NCBI GenBank assembly: GCA_963731125.1
Contig: CAVSVP010000015.1
Span: 44,711 to 108,710, forward strand
Origin: CAVSVP01 sp963731125
GTDB taxonomy: Bacteria; Pseudomonadota; Gammaproteobacteria; Competibacterales; Competibacteraceae
DNA length: 64,000 nucleotides
Direction: 5' to 3'
The notes under the pieces are model-generated. The model saw only the letters and a list, made by a program, of their open reading frames with translations, was not told the DNA's origin and did not search any database. How positions within the stretch are numbered: the stretch's first letter is position 1; every line of letters begins with the position of its first letter. Both the position numbers and the translations under genes were made by a program. Of the stretch, positions 1 to 8,988 are shown piece after piece.

Positions 1-1
1 C

Positions 2-1078
2 AGCGCTCGCCTGAAAGCCCTGGGCTTTCAGGTGCAACGCTTGCCCTTCGGTGCCGTGGAGAACTTTTGGGCACGTCGTGGTACGAGGGAACCCTTGTTT
101 GTCTTCGCAGGCCATACCGATGTGGTACCTACCGGTCCTGAGCAACAGTGGAGTTCACCGCCTTTCCTACCAGTCATTCGTGATGGCTATCTTTACGGGC
201 GTGGCGCGGCGGATATGAAAGGCAGCTTAGCAGCCATGGTTACCGCATGTGAACGTTTTATAGCCAAGCATCCAGAACATCGTGGTTCCATTGGGTTTTT
301 AATCACCAGCGATGAAGAGGGGCCAGCGCAGGATGGCACCGCAAAAGTGGTGGGGTGTCTCCAGGAGCAGGGTGAGAGAATTACGGGTTGTTTAATTGGG
401 GAACCTTCCAGCACTAGCCGGCTGGGGGATACGATAAAACATGGGCGACGTGGTTCTCTCCACGGGAAATTACAGCTAAAAGGAGTACAGGGACATGTGG
501 CTTACCCTCACTTGGCGCAAAATCCCATTCATGCCATTGGCGTAATTCTCACTGCGCTGGCGGACGAGATATGGGATCTTGGCAATGCATTTTTTCCTCC
601 GACTTCGTTGCAAATTTCCAATATTCATTCGGGTACCGGAGCCACCAATGTGATTCCAAGTACGGTAGATATGCTGTTCAATTTTCGCTTTTCTCCGGCG
701 ACAGCGGTGGCAACTTTGCGAGAGAGGGTCCGGCAAATCATCGAAACTCAGCTGCTTAACGAGGAGATCAAGCGTGGCCATGTTTTTCAGTATCAGTTGG
801 ATTGGCAGCTGTCGGGAATGCCTTTTTTGACGCCGGTCGGTGAGCTGGTGAAGGCGGCAATGGAGGCGATACGTGAGGAGCTGGGTGTTGTGGTCAGCTT
901 ATCCACCAGCGGCGGTACTTCCGATGGTCGTTTTATCGCGCCCACGGGTGCCCAGGTAATCGAACTGGGTCCGGTGAATGCCAGTATTCATCAGGTTAAT
1001 GAACGGGTGTTGGTCAGCGACCTGCAACGTCTTAGCCAGGTTTACGAGAGAATTTTAATCAAACTGCTGGCTTCATAG
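2..1078 (+). CDS. dapE: Succinyl-diaminopimelate desuccinylase, 5'-truncated by window edge
   Basis: This M20 zinc peptidase hydrolyses N-succinyl-LL-diaminopimelate to LL-diaminopimelate and succinate in lysine and peptidoglycan precursor synthesis, in the cytoplasm. The reading frame is open from base 2, so the true start lies upstream; 358 residues are visible against about 375 for the family, so only some 20 are missing. Visible family signatures are FAGHTDVVPTGP (first zinc His), GRGAADMKGS (bridging Asp), TSDEEGPAQDGT (catalytic and ligand Glu), CLIGEPSS, and the C-terminal TSGGTSDGRF and GPVNASIHQVNE, where the last His is a zinc ligand. It converges on the malonyl-CoA decarboxylase gene with a 13-bp gap. 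Identification is secure. Confidence 0.96.
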   Translation, partial: SARLKALGFQVQRLPFGAVENFWARRGTREPLFVFAGHTDVVPTGPEQQWSSPPFLPVIRDGYLYGRGAADMKGSLAAMVTACERFIAKHPEHRGSIGFLITSDEEGPAQDGTAKVVGCLQEQGERITGCLIGEPSSTSRLGDTIKHGRRGSLHGKLQLKGVQGHVAYPHLAQNPIHAIGVILTALADEIWDLGNAFFPPTSLQISNIHSGTGATNVIPSTVDMLFNFRFSPATAVATLRERVRQIIETQLLNEEIKRGHVFQYQLDWQLSGMPFLTPVGELVKAAMEAIREELGVVVSLSTSGGTSDGRFIAPTGAQVIELGPVNASIHQVNERVLVSDLQRLSQVYERILIKLLAS

Positions 1079-1091
1079 CTGAAAAAAAGTG

Positions 1092-2525
1092 TTAAGCGCG
1101 CAGAAGACTGCGGACTGACGATGAAATCCTAACGCGCCCTTCCCCCGTATAAGCTTCGTGATTTGCTTCGATATCATCGAGTTTATAGCGATAGTTGACC
1201 ATCATACCGGCGGATTGGGCGATGCCCTCCTGGGAGGTATTGCCCAGCCAATCGAGGCGTTCAATGCGGGCTCCATTGGACAAATGAAAGTGAGCTACGC
1301 GATCGAGAGCTTTCCCGTTACTGCGTTTTTCCTCTACCAAATAGTGTGCGCAGAGACGCATCAGAGGCACTTTTAACGCTTTGGCGAGCTCAGGTTTTGC
1401 GTACCAAGCCGGCTGATTAAGCAGAGTCTGCAATACCTCGTTGGGCACAGCATCGGGAACCAGGGAATCCAGCGCTTTGCGTTCGGAAGAGGTTAGCAAT
1501 TTAGCTTCAGCATCGGATGTTGCAGCCAGCTGGGTATCGAACCAAGTTCGAAAACTTGGAATAGGAGATAACGTTGCAAAAGTTTTTAATCCTTTAAATT
1601 CGGAAGCGAGTACGTCGACCACCCGTTTAATAAGAAAACTGCCGAAGCTAATACCCGCTAATCCCGCCTGCGCATTGGAGATGGAATAGAAAATTGCGGT
1701 ATCAGCCTTAAGCGGATCGATAACGGGTGCGTCTTCATCAAGTAAGGCCTGAATATTGTCCGCAATACCGTTTACCAGTGCGACTTCTACAAAAATCAGC
1801 GGTTCATCGGGCATACGCGGATGGAAAAAAGCAAAACAGCGTCGATCGGAATCCAAGCGTTTTTTCAGATCGTCCCAACCCTGAATCGCGTGTACCGCTT
1901 CGTAGACGATTAGCTTTTCCAACAAAGTGGCGGGAGAATCCCAAGTTATCCGCCGCATTTCCAAAAAACCCACATCAAACCATGTGGTGAGTAATTCCTT
2001 CAGTTCCTTTTCCAGTGCTGTTAGCAGAGGATCATCCTTGCAGAATGTTAACAACTCCGCCCTCAGGTCCACAAGAAAATGCACCCCTTCCGGCAGACCG
2101 TTGAACTGGGTTAGCAGTCGCAGCCACGGTGGACGCAAGGCATCGCGCAGCGTTTGCTCGCCCTGGAGCCGTTCTGCCATGGTTAAGTTGGAGCGCTGCG
2201 ATGCAGCGATGGCTTGGTCGACGGCGGCATGATCTACACCGAAATCATGAGCTAGAATTTGCAGAAAGCGTTTGCGACCCTGGGTATTCAATGACAGATA
2301 AGTGCGACCCAGATTGGCCGCCCGAGAGCGCGCTGATACCTCACCGCCACGGGCCTCAAGACAATCCCGCATCTGGTCTTTTAGGGGTTCTACATCTTTA
2401 TCCGGCAGGCTGGGGCCTGGCGAAGCGGAGAAGATGCCGCTCGTCCGATCGGCCATATCGCGCCATACTTCCCGGAGGTTTTGCACGGTACGGTTTAACA
2501 GGCTAACGCGCGTGGTTTCGTTCAT
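1092..2525 (-). CDS. Malonyl-CoA decarboxylase
   Basis: The enzyme decarboxylates malonyl-CoA to acetyl-CoA and CO2, controlling the malonyl-CoA pool or allowing malonate use. The 477-residue protein matches bacterial MCD in length. It has an N-terminal helical domain (about residues 60-170) and a GNAT-like catalytic C-terminal domain. Typical segments are FHPRMPDEPLIFVEVAL, YSISNAQAGLAGISFGSFL, ATLSPIPSFRTWF, and VAHFHLSNGA, which carries the catalytic His region. The gene stands alone, without malonate transporter or matABC genes beside it, so a housekeeping role in malonyl-CoA turnover is more likely than malonate catabolism. The start ATG at 2525 has no strong Shine-Dalgarno sequence. Confidence 0.93.
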   Translation of the reverse strand: MNETTRVSLLNRTVQNLREVWRDMADRTSGIFSASPGPSLPDKDVEPLKDQMRDCLEARGGEVSARSRAANLGRTYLSLNTQGRKRFLQILAHDFGVDHAAVDQAIAASQRSNLTMAERLQGEQTLRDALRPPWLRLLTQFNGLPEGVHFLVDLRAELLTFCKDDPLLTALEKELKELLTTWFDVGFLEMRRITWDSPATLLEKLIVYEAVHAIQGWDDLKKRLDSDRRCFAFFHPRMPDEPLIFVEVALVNGIADNIQALLDEDAPVIDPLKADTAIFYSISNAQAGLAGISFGSFLIKRVVDVLASEFKGLKTFATLSPIPSFRTWFDTQLAATSDAEAKLLTSSERKALDSLVPDAVPNEVLQTLLNQPAWYAKPELAKALKVPLMRLCAHYLVEEKRSNGKALDRVAHFHLSNGARIERLDWLGNTSQEGIAQSAGMMVNYRYKLDDIEANHEAYTGEGRVRISSSVRSLLRA

Positions 2526-2621
2526 GAGTTACACAGCCGCTAGAAAAACGGAAGTTGACTCTAATTATCCTGATTCTGCAATAGTTTTGGAAGCTAAAGG
2601 TGAACTTATTTAGTAGACGGA

Positions 2622-4601
2622 TCAGCCCATGAGTAAGCGCTCTTCGGCGTGTGCCAGCTGTTCGGGCGTCCCTCCCAGGACCAACACATCGCCCCTGCAT
2701 AGCACCAGATTCGGATCCGGGGCGTCGCAGCGAGTCTCGCCGCGGCGTAGTGCGCTAATCCAGATCCCCTCTTTTTCCAGTCCAAGGTCTACTAAGCGGA
2801 GACCCACAGCATGAGCCTTGGAAGGCAGGTATACACTGCTCAGGCGTTCATGGTTGCGGGCTGCCTCTCGGCTGCGCTCCGCCTCCGCTCTACGAAAAAA
2901 AACCCGCAGCAATTGATAGCGGTCGCTGCGCACCGTGCGGATGCGTTCCACCACCTGCCGTAACGGAATTTCTAACAGCAGGAGTAACTGGATGGCCAGC
3001 ATTAGACTGGCTTCCAGTGTCTCAGGCACAACCTCAGTGGCGCCTGCATCGAGAAGTTTCTCCAGGCTAGCGTCATCTCGGGCTCGCACCAGCACCGGTA
3101 AATCGGCACGCAGCGAGCGCACGATATGCAGGGTTTTGAGGGCGCCAACCTCGTCGTTAAAGCTGATAATCAGCGCTTTAGCCTGTTCTATCCCGGCCGC
3201 CTCCAAAATCTTGTGCTGAGTAGCGTCACCATAAAATACCCGCTCTCCTCCTTCCCAAGCCGCCCTGATACGGGCAGGTTCAAGATCCAGCGCGACATAA
3301 TCAAAACCCTCGTCGCGTAAAAAACTGGCCATATTCTGACCGATCCGGCCAAAACCGCAAATGATTACGTGATTCTTGAACGCTTGCACGGCATCAGCGA
3401 TCTCCCGAGCCTGGCCTGTTAGCCCACCATGGTAGGACTGAGTGAACAGTGTTTTGGCGAACAAGCCATTGTAACGAATCATTATGGGCGCTAATCCCAT
3501 GGAGATGACGATGGCGGCCAGAATGGGTTGGCTGTCTACATGACTCAGCAAGCCCTGGTACAGGGCCAGAGTGAGAAGAGCGAAACCGAATTCGCCACTG
3601 TGAGCCAGAACCGTGCCGGTGCGCAAGGCAACATCGTTCTCGTAGCCTGCCAGTCGGGTCAGTAGAATGATCAGAGGACCCTTGCCAAAAATAAGTCCCA
3701 GAACCATCAATAATACCCAAGGCCATACGGGAGGTAGCTGCGTTAGATCGAGTTGCATACCGACCGTAATAAAAAATAAGCCAAGCAACACATCCCGAAA
3801 CGGTCGGATGTCGGCTTCAATTTGATGGCGAAACTCGGTCTCGCTTAACATCATGCCGGCGAGGAAAGCGCCCAGCGCCAGGGATAGTCCCAATAGACTG
3901 GTGATCCACGCAGCTGCCAGAGAAACCAGCAACACTGTTAAGGTGAACAGTTCTGCGGAGCGGGAGGCTGCCACTTCGCGAAATAATGGTCTTACCAACC
4001 AGCGTCCACAAGCCAGCATAATCGTGAACACAGCGATGCCCTTTACCAAGGCATAACTCAATGGCAGGATGATGGCTTGCTCGGCATTACCTGACAGAAT
4101 CGGGATTATGACCAGAAAGGGCACTGCTGCCAAATCTTGAAATAACAAAATACCGATGGCTAGACGGCCATGAACGGTGTGTAATTCCACTTGGTCGGTC
4201 AGTTGTTTGATGACAATAGCCGTCGACGACATGGAAAAAGCACCCCCCACAATTAAAGCAACCTGCCAGGGGATGCCTAGCGCCCAGGCAATCACTGCTC
4301 CCGATACGGTGCCAACCAGAACCTGAGCGCCACCCAAGCCGAGTAAGATCCTTTTCATGGCGATGAACTGGGGAATAGAAAATTCTAGGCCGATGGCAAA
4401 TAGTAAAAAAACTACGCCTATTTCGCCTAGGGAACGGGTGATTTCACTGTCGTGTAGCCAATGCAAGGCATGGGGTCCTGTACTGACCCCAATGAATAAG
4501 TAACCAAGAATGGGAGGAAGACGGCATCTTCGAAACACCGCAACGACAACTACGGAAATACCGAGCAGTGTCAAGATGTCTGGTAATCCGCTGTGCTCCA
4601 T
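2622..4601 (-). CDS. Kef-type K+/H+ antiporter with RCK domains (CPA2 family)
   Basis: This is a monovalent cation:proton antiporter of the inner membrane. The first ~395 residues hold about 12 hydrophobic segments, including GEIGVVFLLFAIGLEFS and SMSSTAIVIKQL, which are typical of Na+/H+ exchanger domains of KefB/KefC/YbaL type. An RCK/TrkA-N Rossmann domain follows at about residues 410-530 (VIICGFGRIGQNMASFL; the acidic residue at DLEPAR suggests NAD(H) binding). A TrkA-C domain occupies about residues 580-655. At 659 residues it is slightly longer than KefB/KefC. No KefF/KefG ancillary subunit gene is adjacent, so glutathione gating cannot be assumed. YbaL/RosB-like identity is equally possible. 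Confidence 0.9.
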   Translation of the reverse strand: MEHSGLPDILTLLGISVVVVAVFRRCRLPPILGYLFIGVSTGPHALHWLHDSEITRSLGEIGVVFLLFAIGLEFSIPQFIAMKRILLGLGGAQVLVGTVSGAVIAWALGIPWQVALIVGGAFSMSSTAIVIKQLTDQVELHTVHGRLAIGILLFQDLAAVPFLVIIPILSGNAEQAIILPLSYALVKGIAVFTIMLACGRWLVRPLFREVAASRSAELFTLTVLLVSLAAAWITSLLGLSLALGAFLAGMMLSETEFRHQIEADIRPFRDVLLGLFFITVGMQLDLTQLPPVWPWVLLMVLGLIFGKGPLIILLTRLAGYENDVALRTGTVLAHSGEFGFALLTLALYQGLLSHVDSQPILAAIVISMGLAPIMIRYNGLFAKTLFTQSYHGGLTGQAREIADAVQAFKNHVIICGFGRIGQNMASFLRDEGFDYVALDLEPARIRAAWEGGERVFYGDATQHKILEAAGIEQAKALIISFNDEVGALKTLHIVRSLRADLPVLVRARDDASLEKLLDAGATEVVPETLEASLMLAIQLLLLLEIPLRQVVERIRTVRSDRYQLLRVFFRRAEAERSREAARNHERLSSVYLPSKAHAVGLRLVDLGLEKEGIWISALRRGETRCDAPDPNLVLCRGDVLVLGGTPEQLAHAEERLLMG

Positions 4602-4728
4602 AGGTGCACCAGCTTATTAGTACTGGAACAGCTGCTGACGTTAGGGCTGTCTGATTAAGTTTAATCCACGCCGTAAGCGCATTGAATTGCTATTAGTATA
4701 ACCTAAACCTTACGTAGGGATTTTATTT

Positions 4729-5256
4729 TTAACGAATCACATTATCTATCGGTATTCCCCACACCCCAAGACCGCGGCTGCGGGCAATACGCTCCAGAAT
4801 GGCATATTCTGGAGGTGCCTCGGGCAGTGCAGCCGCCCAACCCCGCTGCAGTAGATAAGCCGCTAGGTCTTCGCCATTAGCTCGGCAGACGGCAACTAAG
4901 CTACCGTCCAGATTTTTTCCCTTGATGTCGCAGCGAACGAAATCAGGACCGATTTTGAAATCCAATGCCAAGGCCGCGCGGGGAGCACACTTAACCGGTC
5001 TCGTAAAGCTGCGGCAAAGCGTGTTCGAAGGAGGAATATAAATACCAAATAAATGGATTGTACGGCTGCGAATTCTCAGCGTGCCATCGTCGTTAACGAA
5101 GGCATAGCTAGAGATATCTGTTGTAAAGCGGCTGCTATCACTTCCTGCCTTCAATCTATCGTCATCACTGACGGTGAAATTAGCGACAGCTGACGATGCG
5201 ATTACCCAAGGGCTATAAAAAGCGATAACGACTGCCCAAAACCTGATGTGCATCAA
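4729..5256 (-). CDS. Secreted SNase-fold (thermonuclease-like) protein, probably catalytically inactive
   Basis: The 175-residue product begins with a signal peptide (hydrophobic stretch in residues 5-24, Ala-rich cleavage region ASSAVA), so it is probably periplasmic. The rest follows the staphylococcal-nuclease OB-fold pattern: LFGIYIPP, a middle segment with Cys-rich DFVRCDIKGKNLDGSLVAVC, GEDLAAYLLQRGWA, and a C-terminal YAILERIARSRGLGVWG. The catalytic positions of true nucleases are not conserved. The usual Asp-x-Pro-Glu is IYIPP here, with no Glu, and the second Arg (DGR) is DGS. It may therefore bind rather than cut nucleic acid, or serve another purpose. It is a single gene between the antiporter and trehalose synthase genes. 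Confidence 0.72.
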   Translation of the reverse strand: MMHIRFWAVVIAFYSPWVIASSAVANFTVSDDDRLKAGSDSSRFTTDISSYAFVNDDGTLRIRSRTIHLFGIYIPPSNTLCRSFTRPVKCAPRAALALDFKIGPDFVRCDIKGKNLDGSLVAVCRANGEDLAAYLLQRGWAAALPEAPPEYAILERIARSRGLGVWGIPIDNVIR

Positions 5257-5337
5257 ATCTACCCTTGACTCGTTGCCGGTGTGACTGCTTGCCGGCAGCG
5301 CTCAGGGTGCCGGTAAACTGCTGCATGCGACACAGCG

Positions 5338-6825
5338 CTAAGCGTCAAACGCTTGCAAGGCATCGTTAACCTGAGTTTGAAACCATAATTTAACGTTGGC
5401 ATCTCGCACACGTTCACGAAGTTTCTCGGCACGGCGAGACTTTTCCTCCGCAGGCATGATCAGTGCCTGATGCAAAGTTTCTGCAGTGCTATGCACGTCA
5501 AATGGCGATACGGTTAAAGCATGCTCCCCGAGTTCATAAAAAGCGCCCGCCATTTCCGACAATAGCAGCACGCCATCCCGCTGGTTAACCAATGCTCCTT
5601 CCTTAGCGACCAGGTTCATACCGTCGGCCAATGGATTAACCAGTAAAACATCGTAAAGTTGCATGGCGGCGATGGCGCGATTGTAATTACTGCCGACGAT
5701 AATGCGTACGGGTTCCCAAAAACCATCGCTAAAGTCAGCGTTAATTAATCCTCCCTCAGCCATAATTTCTTTAAGATAAACTTGATATTCACTGACTTCC
5801 ATGCGTGAGGGCACGAGCAAAGCGACCATTTGTATCTTGCCCCGATGTTCGGGATAACGTTCTAATAAAGTGCGAAAAGCCTGCAAGCTGCGTAGGATAT
5901 TTTTGCTGGGTTCAACGCGATCGGTTCGTAAGATAAGACGATTGTCGCCGATCTGATTGATCAATTGGGTTTTAAAGAGTTTGGTTTCTATTTCCTCTGC
6001 AATTGCCTCCACTTTTTCCACATCGACGGAAATAGGGTATGCTTTCGCTTCTATTTTCCGGCCGTGGTAATGAATAGAGTTACGGCTGCCTTGGGAGTGG
6101 GCGTCAGGTAAATAGAACCGGCAGGTCTGCACGAAGTTAAAGGCATCTTTTTGTGTTTGAAAACCAACTCGATTGGAATCTAAAAGACCTATTAACAGCA
6201 TCTCCCGCATGGCGGCAGGCAGAATACGCCAAGCGTCAGGACCCGGCCAAGGGATATGGCAAAATGGCTGAATTTGCACCCGATCTCCTAGTTTTTCGCG
6301 GAGAAAGCGCGGCACTAAGTACAGCTGGTAATCCTGGGGGAGAATCAAAATGGGACGCTCGCTATCCATAACGCTGGCAGCAATGGTTTCAGCGAATTGT
6401 TCATTAATGGTCACATAACCGTGATACCAGGCGTCCCAACTTGCGCTGTCAATACTCGGAAAGCGAGGCGTATCCCAGAGTTGATGCTGAATAAACCAGA
6501 GCAATGGATTGGCTATCTGATTGTAGTATTTTTCATAGGCGTCAGGGTCCGGCTGAAACAGCCGCATCAGAATGCCTTCCACGTTTTGCGGGGTATTCCC
6601 CTGTTGGCTAGTCCAGTCTCGATCATCTTTGCTTAAAGCCGCAGCAACCCATAAAACTTCATGGCGTTCTGCTAAAGCGCCTAGAGCCGTCACTAAACCG
6701 CCGGCGCCGCGCGCGACACTGAATTCCCCCGTCTCGTTACGTTTAAAACTAAAGGGGCCGCGGTTGGAAGCAATAACGATAAGTGGGTCTTGAGTTGTGG
6801 AAGGGTTCTCAGTGTACTCTGACAT
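5338..6825 (-). CDS. otsA: Trehalose-6-phosphate synthase family glycosyltransferase (GT20)
   Basis: A cytoplasmic GT20 retaining glycosyltransferase expected to join a glucosyl nucleotide to glucose-6-phosphate, giving trehalose-6-phosphate as a compatible solute precursor. The 495 residues show the family blocks: IVIASNRGPFSF and RGAGGLVTAL near the N-terminus, HIPWPGPDAWRILP, LRTDRVEPSKNI, and the nucleotide-sugar site NPLADGMNLVAKEGAL followed by LSEMAGAF. The sequence departs from E. coli OtsA (for example RTDRVEPSKN in place of the usual RLDYxKG-like block), so a related glucosylglycerol-phosphate synthase activity is a realistic alternative. No otsB phosphatase gene is adjacent. The gene is divergent from msrB. 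Confidence 0.82.
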   Translation of the reverse strand: MSEYTENPSTTQDPLIVIASNRGPFSFKRNETGEFSVARGAGGLVTALGALAERHEVLWVAAALSKDDRDWTSQQGNTPQNVEGILMRLFQPDPDAYEKYYNQIANPLLWFIQHQLWDTPRFPSIDSASWDAWYHGYVTINEQFAETIAASVMDSERPILILPQDYQLYLVPRFLREKLGDRVQIQPFCHIPWPGPDAWRILPAAMREMLLIGLLDSNRVGFQTQKDAFNFVQTCRFYLPDAHSQGSRNSIHYHGRKIEAKAYPISVDVEKVEAIAEEIETKLFKTQLINQIGDNRLILRTDRVEPSKNILRSLQAFRTLLERYPEHRGKIQMVALLVPSRMEVSEYQVYLKEIMAEGGLINADFSDGFWEPVRIIVGSNYNRAIAAMQLYDVLLVNPLADGMNLVAKEGALVNQRDGVLLLSEMAGAFYELGEHALTVSPFDVHSTAETLHQALIMPAEEKSRRAEKLRERVRDANVKLWFQTQVNDALQAFDA

Positions 6826-7216
6826 GTCCGGATACCTTATTCGCTGTGATGGTAGTCAATCCAGGCCGTTCTAAACAGATCGGACAAAAAGCGCTGCTCT
6901 CCAGTGAGCTTAGATAAAAGCCACTGTACTTAGTATATTAGTATACAGGTTACTTCCCGATATCCCGATTCGGGCTTGTTTGAGTGAGACGCAATAAGCC
7001 TATTGAGTTCTGCAACACTCCTGTCTTGAATCCAAGAAGCCTCGAGGGTAGGGTAAGCGTCTGAATATGAGCGGGGGAGTAAAATATCGATGACTAGCCC
7101 AGCGGCAATGAGTTTTCATAAAAAGACCCAATCTGCGGATAAATGCAATCTTTTGCTGTCTACATGGGTTGCTGACAGGGCTATGCCTTGTTTAATAAAT
7201 ACCGAGGAAAGCAGTG
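6826..7216. other. Intergenic region between divergent otsA-like gene and msrB
   Basis: About 390 bp separate the two divergent starts. No open frame with coding character is seen on either strand. The stretch around 6930-6955 is AT-rich with repeated TAGTATA-type sequence, and a short CCCGA/TCGGG inverted repeat lies near 6970. Promoters for both genes must lie here, but no -35/-10 pair stands out clearly enough to call. Confidence 0.5.
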
Positions 7217-7621
7217 ATGAAAGACAAAATGACTAAAAGTGATGCTGAATGGAAAGCTCAGTTAACTCCAGAACAGCATGCCATCTGCCGAAAAAAAGGC
7301 ACCGAACGGGCCTTCACCGGCAAATATCACGACTGTAAAACACCCGGTATCTACCGCTGTGTATGTTGCGATGCCGAATTGTTTGATGCCGCTGCTAAAT
7401 TCGATTCCGGCACTGGCTGGCCCAGCTTTTGGACCCTCGCCGATGAACAAAACATCGCCACTGAACTCGATACGAGTTGGTTTATGCAGCGCACCGAAGT
7501 GTTGTGCAGTCAGTGCGGCGCCCATCTCGGGCACGTATTTGAAGACGGTCCAACACCGACTGGACTGCGTTACTGCATTAATTCTGCCGCCTTGCAGTTA
7601 GAACCGAAGGAGCAGGATTAA
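7217..7621 (+). CDS. msrB: Peptide-methionine (R)-S-oxide reductase
   Basis: MsrB reduces the R epimer of methionine sulfoxide in proteins, using thioredoxin. The ~134-residue protein has the zinc Cys pairs CVCCDAE and CSQCGAHLGH, the substrate-loop FDSGTGWPSF, and the catalytic RYCINSAAL near the C-terminus. An in-frame GTG lies one codon upstream at 7214; ATG 7217 is preferred because AGGAAA at 7205-7210 is then spaced correctly. The resolving Cys in the usual upstream position is not evident, which is common in this family. The gene is read alone toward a dodecin gene about 140 bp downstream. Confidence 0.95.
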   Translation: MKDKMTKSDAEWKAQLTPEQHAICRKKGTERAFTGKYHDCKTPGIYRCVCCDAELFDAAAKFDSGTGWPSFWTLADEQNIATELDTSWFMQRTEVLCSQCGAHLGHVFEDGPTPTGLRYCINSAALQLEPKEQD

Positions 7622-7760
7622 GCGAGTATGATCAGCGAATGTCGGCTACGCTTATTTCACTAGATCCCGGCGCCGGGCCGGAAGAAAAAATGTGGCAGAG
7701 CGAATGCGTTTCCTGCAGCACTGGCGTAAACCACGATAACCACTAAAGCGGAGAAAGCAA

Positions 7761-7970
7761 ATGAGCGATCATGTCTATAAACTCATTGAATTAACAGGTT
7801 CTTCCTCAACCAGTATTGAAGACGCCGTACAGAATGCAGTGAGTCGAGCCGCAAAAAATTTACATAATATACGTTGGTGTCAGGTAACTGAAACCCGTGG
7901 CCATATCGAAAATGGAGCGGTTAAGCACTGGCAAGTGACTTTAAAAGTCGGTTTTACGATGGACGAGTAG
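7761..7970 (+). CDS. Dodecin family flavin-binding protein
   Basis: Dodecins are ~70-residue proteins that assemble into hollow dodecamers storing or sequestering flavins. The 69-residue product has the family plan: a first beta strand (HVYKLIELTGSS), one helix (SIEDAVQNAVSRAAKNLHNI) and two following strands, with the Trp of NIRWCQV at the flavin-stacking position and the Gln of HWQVTLKVGF as expected. GGAGAAAG lies just upstream of the ATG. Its last 30 bases overlap the 3' end of the convergent mepA gene. Confidence 0.93.
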   Translation: MSDHVYKLIELTGSSSTSIEDAVQNAVSRAAKNLHNIRWCQVTETRGHIENGAVKHWQVTLKVGFTMDE

Positions 7971-8828
7971 TGGTTTTAGCGCGGCGGCACTGGAACCGGC
8001 CAACACTGCATTACAAATTGCGGGCTGTCCCGAGGGTTTGTTGTTTGCTGGCTTTTGCTTCGGCGACGGCGCCCGGGCTGCCTGTTGGACAGCCGTTATC
8101 CACTGCATTAATGCCTGATCGCAGCCATCGCCCGTAGGAGGCGGTTGTTGCCCTTGGCAATGGCTATTACCGTTAGGACAGCTTAAGCGTACGTGGAAGT
8201 GGCTGTCGTGTCCCCACCAGGGGCGGATTTTGCGCAACCAGCTTCGGTCTTGACCTGCGCTACGGCATAAGGTCTGTTTGATGAGGGGATGTACGAAAAT
8301 GCGCTCCACCTCCGGCGCGTGGGCGGCAAGTTTAAGGATTGTTTGGTGATCACTTAACCAGACAGGGGGATCTAAGTGGTTGTGACGGGTTTCGAACATG
8401 GACACCATAGGGAGTGTTTCGGCTTCGTCAGAAGATAATAGGTGTTTTTCGGCTATGTGGTAAAACCAGATATCGACATCTAGACCGCTTTGATGACTAC
8501 GGTGTCCGTAGCCCATAGGACCTCCGCGAGGTTGCGCTAAATCGCCAATCAATAATCGCTTACCGCGCGCTGCTGCCTGTTGGCCAAGGCGCTGGATAAA
8601 AGCGATTAAAGTGGAGTGGCCATAAAAGCGATTACGGCTTGGGCGCATGACTTGAAAACCCTCGCCATATAGGGGAAGAGCATTAGCCCCCAGCACACAG
8701 CCGGCGCTGTAGAAGCCAATAACTTGAGACGGGCCAGGCAAGGGATCAGCGATTTTGTCCCAAGTATCGGTGGCATAGACCGGTGCAAACCCGTTAAGCA
8801 AACTCAAGGCAAGTGGTAGGTATTTCAT
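7941..8828 (-). CDS. mepA: Penicillin-insensitive murein endopeptidase
   Basis: A periplasmic LAS-family zinc peptidase (M74) that cuts D-alanyl-meso-DAP cross-links in peptidoglycan. Residues 1-19 form a signal peptide (ends PVYA). The zinc-ligand motifs are GHRSHQSGLDVDIW (His and Asp) and WWGHDSHFHVRLSCP (His pair). The length, 295 residues, is close to the E. coli protein (274), the excess being a low-complexity Pro/Lys/Ala tail near the C-terminus. Its 3' end overlaps that of the dodecin gene by 30 bp on the opposite strand, so antisense overlap of the two transcripts is unavoidable. Confidence 0.93.
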   Translation of the reverse strand: MKYLPLALSLLNGFAPVYATDTWDKIADPLPGPSQVIGFYSAGCVLGANALPLYGEGFQVMRPSRNRFYGHSTLIAFIQRLGQQAAARGKRLLIGDLAQPRGGPMGYGHRSHQSGLDVDIWFYHIAEKHLLSSDEAETLPMVSMFETRHNHLDPPVWLSDHQTILKLAAHAPEVERIFVHPLIKQTLCRSAGQDRSWLRKIRPWWGHDSHFHVRLSCPNGNSHCQGQQPPPTGDGCDQALMQWITAVQQAARAPSPKQKPANNKPSGQPAICNAVLAGSSAAALKPLLVHRKTDF

Positions 8829-8988
8829 AGAAACTCCCTTTCAATGTTGGACAACTTGTTTCCAGGTTACAATTCGGGCGGCTAAAGGCTGTCTTTGATG
8901 TGGCCACTTTGGTAAGTCCTGTTATGGAATGCTCAAGTTGGGTATTATGGTATTTTTGTTAAACTTATCGCAATCGTAATGAGATACT

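Noticed and set aside
476..781. Minus-strand ORF inside dapE, and many similar frames opposite known genes
   Set aside because: They are shadows of conserved genes on the other strand with no family resemblance or ribosome sites.
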